From assembly GCA_017540175.1 (NCBI GenBank), contig JAFYBN010000017.1:1-36296 (forward strand): a stretch of DNA of 36,296 bases, read 5' to 3'. How positions within the stretch are numbered: position 1 is the stretch's first letter; every line of letters begins with the position of its first letter. Source of the DNA: Clostridia bacterium. GTDB lineage: Bacteria; Bacillota; Clostridia; Oscillospirales; CAG-272. Shown here piece after piece: positions 30,574 to 36,296 of the stretch. Made by a program: the position numbers and the translations under genes. Below the pieces are notes generated by a model. It saw nothing but the letters and a program-made list of their open reading frames with translations. It was not told where the DNA came from and ran no database searches.

Positions 30574-32433
30574 ATGACGACTCAGCATTCGAGCAGTCTC
30601 CCCCGTCCCATTCCAGCGGAGCCGGGACACGTGAACGTCACCGACGCCTTCTTCGCGCCGTTTATCGAAAAGATCAGAACCGTCACCGTCCCCGACGTGC
30701 TGAAAAAGTTTCTCGCGGACGGAGCGGTGGAGAATTACGAGCGCGTCGCCAGGAGGGAAAAGGGCGGTCACGCCGGTCCCCCGTGGTACCACGGGCTGAT
30801 CTGCGAGGTGATCCGCGGGATGGCCGATCTTGCCGCGTATTCCCGCGACCTTTCGATGCTCGATCCGCTAGACGGCGTGATCGACGCGATCCGCCGCGCC
30901 CAGAGCGAGGACGGCTGGCTGCACCCCTACGACACCCTCATGTGCCCGGATCAGGTCTGGGGGCTTCGCGGAGGGAACGTGCGCTGGCAGCACGAAACCT
31001 ACGACTGCGGCTGTCTGATCGAAGCGGGCGTGCATCATTTCGGCGCGACCGGGAAGACAGAACTGCTCCGGTGCGCCGTGAAGTGCGCGAATTACCTCAC
31101 CGACCGGATCGGTCCCCCGCCGAAGTGGAACATCGCCTGCGAGCACTCTCTCGCCGAGCTTGCGCTCCTTTCCCTCGACGATCTCATGGACCGTGAGCCC
31201 GTGCTCGCCGACGAGCTCGGGGCCAAACGGGGAGAATACAGAAAGCTCGCCCGTTTTTTCATTGACAACAAAGGCAACAACAAGAACCGGCACCAGTTCC
31301 CCGCGTTTCTGCAGGAATACGCGCAGGACCACCGCCCGGCAAAGGAACAGCGGGAGGCCGTCGGACACGCCGTCCGGGCAACGCTGTTCTACGCGGGCAT
31401 GGCGGAGGCCGCCGTCTCGTGCGGGGACGCGGAGCTTGAAGAAGCCGCCCGCACGATCTGGCGGGATATCGCGGAAACGAAGCTCCACATCAACGGCTCG
31501 GTCGGGGCGCACCGGGACGACGAGCGCTTCGGTCAGCAGTATGAGCTTCCGAACGACGCCTATCTCGAAACCTGCGCCGGCGTCGGTCTGATCTTCTTCG
31601 CGCACGCCATGTTCCGGCTGACGGGGGAAGCCTCGGTCTGGGACGCGGCGGAAAGCACCGTCGTCAATCTGCTTCCTGCGGCGGTCTCGGAGGACGGCGT
31701 GCACTACACATACGAAAACCCGCTCGAGAGCCGCGGCGGCAGGGAACGCTGGTCGTGGCACGGATGCCCCTGCTGCCCTCCCATGCTTCTCAAAGCGGTC
31801 GGAGCGCTCCCGACTTACATCTTTTCGTCCGCGGGGAACCGGGTGTGGATGAACCTCTACATCGACGCGGACGTAGAACTCGGAGACGTTGCCGTCTCGC
31901 TGAAATCGTGCGGAGGCGGCAAAAAGCTGACGGTGAGCGCGCCGCGCGAGACGGTCGTTTTGATCCGCGTGCCGGAGTGGGCGCGCGATTTCACCCTCTC
32001 CGTGCCTTATACGACGGAGAAGGGGTACGCGGCCGCTGTGGTGCCCGCCGGGATAACGGAAATCGGGATCCGCTGTGCCGAGCCGCCCGTGAAGATCTCG
32101 GCGCATCCGTGGGTCGGCGCGGATCGGGGACGGGTCGCCGTGAAGCGCGGACCGGTGCTTTACTGCTGTGAAAAAGCTGTGGAGAAATGGGAGGATCTCG
32201 ACCCCGTTCTCTCGCGGGAGCCGCCCACACCGAACGAAGAAGGCGGCATTACGGCAAAAACGGCCGACGGCGGCGAGATCCGCCTGATCGAATACCGCCG
32301 ATGGAACAATGCCGGCGCGCTCCCCATGCGCGTCTGGTTCCGTCAGGAAGGGAAGCGGGACAACCCCAAAAGCACCGACGGCTGGGAGGGAAAGCTGTAC
32401 CGCGAATGGGAACCGCTTGCGGAGGAGGGATAA
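30574..32433 (+). CDS. Beta-L-arabinofuranosidase, glycoside hydrolase family 127
   Basis: The 619-residue protein matches GH127 (formerly DUF1680), which removes beta-linked L-arabinofuranose from arabino-oligosaccharides, for example those of plant hydroxyproline-rich proteins. Characterised members use a zinc-bound Cys as nucleophile. The expected ligands are present: E332 and C334 in LETCAGV, and C400-C401 in WHGCPCCPP. The N-terminal two thirds form the helical barrel and the last third a beta-sandwich. No signal peptide is present. GGAGG precedes the start at 30574. It is divergent from the AraC regulator, and the next gene starts 2 bp after its stop. Confidence 0.93.
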   Translation: MTTQHSSSLPRPIPAEPGHVNVTDAFFAPFIEKIRTVTVPDVLKKFLADGAVENYERVARREKGGHAGPPWYHGLICEVIRGMADLAAYSRDLSMLDPLDGVIDAIRRAQSEDGWLHPYDTLMCPDQVWGLRGGNVRWQHETYDCGCLIEAGVHHFGATGKTELLRCAVKCANYLTDRIGPPPKWNIACEHSLAELALLSLDDLMDREPVLADELGAKRGEYRKLARFFIDNKGNNKNRHQFPAFLQEYAQDHRPAKEQREAVGHAVRATLFYAGMAEAAVSCGDAELEEAARTIWRDIAETKLHINGSVGAHRDDERFGQQYELPNDAYLETCAGVGLIFFAHAMFRLTGEASVWDAAESTVVNLLPAAVSEDGVHYTYENPLESRGGRERWSWHGCPCCPPMLLKAVGALPTYIFSSAGNRVWMNLYIDADVELGDVAVSLKSCGGGKKLTVSAPRETVVLIRVPEWARDFTLSVPYTTEKGYAAAVVPAGITEIGIRCAEPPVKISAHPWVGADRGRVAVKRGPVLYCCEKAVEKWEDLDPVLSREPPTPNEEGGITAKTADGGEIRLIEYRRWNNAGALPMRVWFRQEGKRDNPKSTDGWEGKLYREWEPLAEEG

Positions 32434-32435
32434 CG

Positions 32436-33908
32436 ATGAAAACCAAACGCGCCTTCACAGGACTCTTTGCCCTGCTCGTCCTTTTGAGCTCCATCCTCGC
32501 GGGCTGCTCGGAAAGCCCGGCGAAGGAAACCGATAAACCGGCGGAGGCCGCAGAGGTACTTCCCGTGAATCCGGGTGAAACCGAGGCGGAGGTTGAGGAG
32601 GCCGTGCGGGACGATCTGGGCGAATACGATTTCGAAGACGCCGCGTTCGGCATGATGACCTTTGAGAACCAGAATTTCCACTATCGGATGCGCGCGGACG
32701 AATATACGGGCGTGCAGCTCAACGACGCCGTGTTCGACGCGACGCTCGCCGTGGAAGAGCGCTTCCGGGTCGCACTCGAAGAGCTTTATTACGCCGATTT
32801 TTCGAACACGCCGCGCGTCAACGTCGCGGCGGGCGACACGTCGATGGACGTCGTGCGCATCCGCTGTACGGACGCGACCGGATGGTGGACGGACGGCGCG
32901 CTCGTGACCGCCGACGAAATGCCGGTGATCGATCTCACGAAGCCGTACTGGGACAAGACGATCAACGATTCGCTGACCATCGCGAAGCAGCACTACGTCG
33001 CCCTCTCGTCCTACGATCTCTGCACCTACGATCTGACCTTCGCTCTGATGTTCAATAAGAGCTTCATCACGAACTACGGCTTCGAAATCCCCTACGAGCT
33101 CGTTCTGAACGGGCAGTGGACCATGGATAAAATGAACGAAATGATGATCACGGTCTCGGAGGACAAGGACGGCAACGGCGTGCGCGATCGGAACGATCTG
33201 TGGGGTTACGTGGCGCACCCGAAAATGGTCGCCCCGGGCTTTTGGATCGGAGCGGACGCGCTCAGCATCGAAAAGGACGAAAACGACGTTCCCCACCTGA
33301 ACATCGGCTCGGAAAAATTCATCAACGTGTGGGAAAAGCTCATATCGGTCTGCTACTCCGACAACCAGTATCTCGGGATCGACGACGCGGCGGACATTCC
33401 GGCGGACGCCATCCGCATCTTCTCGGAGAACCGCGCGCTCTTCATGGACATGTCGTTCTTCTTCTCCGAAGAGCTGCGCACCATGGATTCGGATTTCGGC
33501 ATCATCCCCTACCCGAAGTACAACGAGGAGCAGACGCATTATTCCGCCCGTCTCTGCTACTACATGCCCACGGTCGTTCCGGTCACAAAGGTCGGAGACG
33601 AGCTGGAGCGCTGCGGCGTGATGCTCGAGGCGCTCGCGTGCGAGTACTATAAGATCGTGATCCCCGCGTACTACGACCTTGCCCTGCGCTACAAGGTCGC
33701 CCGCGACGAAGAATCGCAGGGGATGCTGGACATCATCTTTGCCTCCCGCGTGATCGACATCGGCGACTCGACGCTTTGCTCCAACATCCGCGACGGCATC
33801 ATGAGACAGATGTTTGAAAACCGCTTTACAAACGTCGCCTCCCGCGCCGCGAGCCTTGACAAGGTCATCTCCGCGCTTCTGAACAAGCTGCCCGGCGTGG
33901 AAGACTGA
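32436..33908 (+). CDS. Extracellular solute-binding lipoprotein of a sugar ABC transporter
   Basis: The 490-residue protein begins with a lipoprotein signal, lipobox LAGC with Cys at 24, and an acidic linker rich in Glu and Pro. The rest has the features of family 1 sugar-binding proteins: ALMFNKSFITNYGFEIP, GQWTMDKMNEMM, the EF-hand-like KDGNGVRDRNDLWGY, and FGIIPYPKYNEEQ. It should capture oligosaccharides outside the membrane for an ABC importer. It starts 2 bp after GH127 with its ribosome binding site inside the end of that gene, so enzyme and binding protein are coexpressed. No permease or ATPase gene is in the window. Confidence 0.9.
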   Translation: MKTKRAFTGLFALLVLLSSILAGCSESPAKETDKPAEAAEVLPVNPGETEAEVEEAVRDDLGEYDFEDAAFGMMTFENQNFHYRMRADEYTGVQLNDAVFDATLAVEERFRVALEELYYADFSNTPRVNVAAGDTSMDVVRIRCTDATGWWTDGALVTADEMPVIDLTKPYWDKTINDSLTIAKQHYVALSSYDLCTYDLTFALMFNKSFITNYGFEIPYELVLNGQWTMDKMNEMMITVSEDKDGNGVRDRNDLWGYVAHPKMVAPGFWIGADALSIEKDENDVPHLNIGSEKFINVWEKLISVCYSDNQYLGIDDAADIPADAIRIFSENRALFMDMSFFFSEELRTMDSDFGIIPYPKYNEEQTHYSARLCYYMPTVVPVTKVGDELERCGVMLEALACEYYKIVIPAYYDLALRYKVARDEESQGMLDIIFASRVIDIGDSTLCSNIRDGIMRQMFENRFTNVASRAASLDKVISALLNKLPGVED

Positions 33909-33976
33909 TCCGCCGGGACCCCTCAACCGTTCGAAATCCAATGCTCATAAATCAACCTCAAAGAAAGGAAACTGCC

Positions 33977-36004
33977 ATGAAAAAGACCGTTCTCATCCTG
34001 TTCGCGCTCCTTCTTGTCTGTGCGCTCGGCATGACCGCGTTCGCGGCGGATACCCGCCCCGTCGTCCGTGTCGGGGAAGGAAGCGGCATCAAGCTCGACG
34101 GTGTCCGCGAGGACTGCTACGGGGAACCCGTCGAGGTCGCAAAAGCGGGCGTCGCGCACAACGCCGACTTTCCGCTCACCACGGCGACTCTCTCCGTCGC
34201 GTGGGAAGGCAATACGCTCTACTATTACATCGAGGTGCGCGACACCACCCCGAACGCGGTATCCCCGAACTTCTGGGAGGTGGACGGCGTCGAATTCGTC
34301 GTCGACCTTTTGGATACCCGCGCGCTGACCTATCCCGGCGACAACACCGTGGCGCGGTTCGCCATCCTGACGGGCGTGGACGACACCAACGCCTATTTCC
34401 TCTTCCCGTATATGCTCGACCATGTGACCGCCGATCAGATCGACTGGTATTTCACGCCGCAGGACGAGTGGGAAGGCAGGGGCGGCTACGTGCTCGAATG
34501 CTCGTTTGAGTCCCCCGTCGATCTCGAGGACGGCGCGGTCATGGGCTTCGACGTGCAGATTTACGACGACCAGAGCGGCGAAGGACACCGCGATTCCCAG
34601 ACCTATCTCGAGGACACGAGCGACACCTTCCACTACTGCCCTGCCAATCTCGGCGCGCGCCTCGTGCTCGGAAACGGTGAGATCGTATCCGACGGGGAGG
34701 ACGCGGAAGAGACGGATGACCGCGTCGTCATTCAGACCGGTTACGGGGAAGCGGTGCTCGACGGCGAAAAAGACGTCTGCTACGGTGAGACCGTGAAGAT
34801 CGAAAAGGCCGGCGTTTCCCACAACGCGGACTGCCCGCTGACCACCGCCGATATTTCGTTCAGCTGGGCGGGGGACAAGATCTGGGCTTATGCCGCGGTC
34901 GCGGATACGACGCCGAACGCGGTGTCCGGCAACTTCTGGCAGTGCGACGGTCTGGAGCTCTTATACGACCTGCTTGACACCCGCGCGAACACCTACCCGT
35001 CCGACTCGAGCGTAGCGCGCTTTGCCGTGCTCCCCGAGAACACGCCCGATTCTCCTTACGCCTCGAACTACTTCCTCGCAACGGCGAGCGAAGAGCAGAT
35101 CCGGTACTTCTACAAGCGCACGGCGGACGGGTACGTCCTCGAAGTGGAATTCACCGTGCCCGAATCCGTTTCCGGAAAACTTCAGGGCGGCGCGTCCGTC
35201 GGTTTTGACGCGCAGATCTACGACGACCAGTTCGGCAACGGAAACCGCGACTCCCAGACCTTCTTCGGCAATACCGAGGACATCATCGGTCAGTATCCCG
35301 CTGTGTTCGGCGGCAAGCTGATTCTCGCGCAGGCTCCGGCGGACGCCGAACCCTCTCCCGCCGAACCCGAGACTCCCGCCGAACCCACCTACACTTACCC
35401 GGCTTCCGGTGAATCCGGAAACGCGCTTGTCGGCACCGTGATCGGCAACGAGACCGGTTGGGGCGGAAACGCTGACGCCGGCGCTGCCGCCGCGTTCGAC
35501 GGCAATCCCGCCACGTTCTTCGATCCGCTCGGACAGGGCGACGGCTACTGCGGCATGGACTTCGGCAGGAAGGTCGTTCTTGACAAGGTCGTCATCCTCT
35601 CCCGCGCCGATTGGAACGCCCGCTTCAAGGGCGCCGAGATCCGCGGCAACAACGAGGACAACGTCGACACAGCCGTGACGCTCTGGAAGTCTGACGTCGA
35701 GGGCACGAACCCCGATTACTTCGTCATCACCGACTTCGAGAACAACGACGGCTACCGGTACTACTTCTACTACAACACCGCGAACCACGGCGACGTTGCG
35801 GAAGTTGAGTTCTACGGCACCGACGCTCCCGCTGAGGATGAAGCTCCGGCTCCGGAGACTCCGGCTGAACCCGAGACGCCCGCTGAACCCGAAACTCCCG
35901 CCGAACCCGAAACCTCTCCGAACACCTTCGACTTCGGCGTCATCGCCGCCGTCGCTGCCGTGATCTCCCTCGCCGGAGCTGCCGCCGCGAAGAAAAAGCA
36001 CTGA
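33977..36004 (+). CDS. Secreted surface protein: two CBM9-like domains, a discoidin-like domain and a C-terminal anchor
   Basis: The 675-residue protein has a signal peptide (1-24, cut after AFA). Two similar domains follow (about 27-235 and 250-465), sharing KAGV-HNAD-PLTTA, DTTPNAVS-NFW and LLDTRA-TYP. They resemble CBM9-type sugar-binding modules. A Pro/Glu linker leads to a discoidin (F5/8 type C or CBM32-like) domain (about 490-635), with WGGNADAGAAAAFDGNPATFFD and an ending in AEVEFYG. A PAEPET repeat linker follows, then SPNTFD, a hydrophobic segment and KKKH. The last part resembles a sortase-type sorting signal, but with TFD in place of TGD. The start at 33977 has AAAGGAA upstream. 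It probably binds plant polysaccharide at the cell surface and may belong to the GH127 operon (68-bp gap). Confidence 0.85.
   Translation: MKKTVLILFALLLVCALGMTAFAADTRPVVRVGEGSGIKLDGVREDCYGEPVEVAKAGVAHNADFPLTTATLSVAWEGNTLYYYIEVRDTTPNAVSPNFWEVDGVEFVVDLLDTRALTYPGDNTVARFAILTGVDDTNAYFLFPYMLDHVTADQIDWYFTPQDEWEGRGGYVLECSFESPVDLEDGAVMGFDVQIYDDQSGEGHRDSQTYLEDTSDTFHYCPANLGARLVLGNGEIVSDGEDAEETDDRVVIQTGYGEAVLDGEKDVCYGETVKIEKAGVSHNADCPLTTADISFSWAGDKIWAYAAVADTTPNAVSGNFWQCDGLELLYDLLDTRANTYPSDSSVARFAVLPENTPDSPYASNYFLATASEEQIRYFYKRTADGYVLEVEFTVPESVSGKLQGGASVGFDAQIYDDQFGNGNRDSQTFFGNTEDIIGQYPAVFGGKLILAQAPADAEPSPAEPETPAEPTYTYPASGESGNALVGTVIGNETGWGGNADAGAAAAFDGNPATFFDPLGQGDGYCGMDFGRKVVLDKVVILSRADWNARFKGAEIRGNNEDNVDTAVTLWKSDVEGTNPDYFVITDFENNDGYRYYFYYNTANHGDVAEVEFYGTDAPAEDEAPAPETPAEPETPAEPETPAEPETSPNTFDFGVIAAVAAVISLAGAAAAKKKH
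35861..35914 (+). repeat. Three 18-bp tandem repeats coding for PAEPET
   Basis: Units at 35861-35878, 35879-35896 and 35897-35914 each encode PAEPET with a few silent differences. A related stretch lies near 35360-35390. They form the stalk before the C-terminal anchor. Confidence 0.88.
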
Positions 36005-36044
36005 GCTCCAATCCCAAATAACTGATTAACTCCTTTCGGGGAAG

Positions 36045-36127
36045 GCGCGGTTCTCTTTTGAGGCCGCGCTTTCTCTGTTCCCGCGTTGTGACCGCCCCGC
36101 GGGAGCTTCTCCGCGGGAACAGAGAAA
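36045..36127 (+). terminator. Hairpins after the surface protein gene, probable terminator region
   Basis: GCGCGG (36045-36050) pairs with CCGCGC (36064-36069), followed by a short T-rich stretch. Overlapping it is a 16-bp perfect inverted repeat: TTTCTCTGTTCCCGCG (36070-36085) with its complement at 36112-36127. Inner arms around CCCGCGGGA (36096) and TCCGCGGG (36110) offer an alternative fold. At least the first hairpin is likely to end transcription. Confidence 0.6.
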
Positions 36128-36296
36128 AAGGGACTGTTCTGAAAACCCTCAAAGCAGCGTAGGAAAAAAGGCAGAACAAAAGGGCAGGTCTTCAAAAGAA
36201 GGCTTGCGGGAAACAGAGTATAAAAGAAACTTAAGACAGAGAGACGGAGAACCCCAGTTTTTGAAGGGATTTGACGTTTCTCTGTTTTATCTTTTC
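36128..36296. other. Non-coding right end of the window
   Basis: No gene is seen. ACAGAGAGAC (36236-36245) and GTTTCTCTGT (36276-36285) are complementary in 9 of 10 positions and are followed by a T-rich end at 36286-36296, possibly a second terminator or the start of a repeat continuing beyond the window. Confidence 0.4.

Overview
The window looks like a chromosomal segment of a fairly GC-rich Gram-positive anaerobe of the Clostridia type, probably from gut or rumen. This is inferred from GGAGG-type ribosome binding sites, TTGACA/TATAAT promoters with 17-18 bp spacers, lipoprotein signals, tRNA genes without an encoded CCA, a leader-peptide/radical SAM pair and many cytoplasmic glycosidases for plant polysaccharides. 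GC statements are by eye, not computed.

Region 1 (1-6524, all minus strand) is a type I restriction-modification operon in the order hsdR, hsdS, an OLD-like AAA ATPase with a TOPRIM domain, hsdM (cut by the window edge). It has its own promoter with an 18-bp perfect palindrome at the expected transcription start. The ATPase gene and both target-recognition parts of hsdS are visibly AT-rich, while hsdR, hsdM and the central hsdS linker are GC-rich.

Region 2 (6563-7043, minus) holds tRNA-Ser(CGA) and tRNA-Gln(TTG) with a terminator. A second copy of the 5' half of tRNA-Ser lies directly behind the only good promoter. The stretch 7044-7196 shows nothing I recognise.

Region 3 (7197-12455, minus) runs from a 5'-nucleotidase through a double GNAT acetyltransferase, a small membrane protein and a GH43-like glycosidase to a candidate RiPP cassette: a precursor with a Nif11-type leader ending in Gly-Gly and a radical SAM/SPASM enzyme.

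Region 4 (12627-17902, plus) is a probable operon of a heparinase II/III-like lyase, a small HExxH metallopeptidase, a neutral-ceramidase-like protein lacking the nucleophilic serine, and a DegT-type aminotransferase, closed by a terminator. Region 5 (17961-21342, plus) is a single large membrane-anchored protein with P/Q-rich repeats, with its own promoter and terminator.

Region 6 (21494-29054) carries a GH51 arabinofuranosidase (minus), then divergently a GH95-like glycosidase, a GH10 xylanase, an alpha/beta hydrolase, a small lipoprotein and a DUF4428-type protein. A 232-bp non-coding element of nested hairpins (29096-29327) follows. Region 7 (29474-36004) has an AraC-type regulator divergent from a GH127 beta-L-arabinofuranosidase, a solute-binding lipoprotein and a surface protein with two CBM9-like domains and a discoidin-like domain. 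Three 27-bp-spaced repeats lie in the divergent promoter region.

Taken together, regions 3, 6 and 7 suggest uptake of arabinoxylan or arabinan oligosaccharides and their breakdown inside the cell: none of the GH43, GH51, GH10, GH95-like or GH127 enzymes has a signal peptide. Transport permeases are not in the window.
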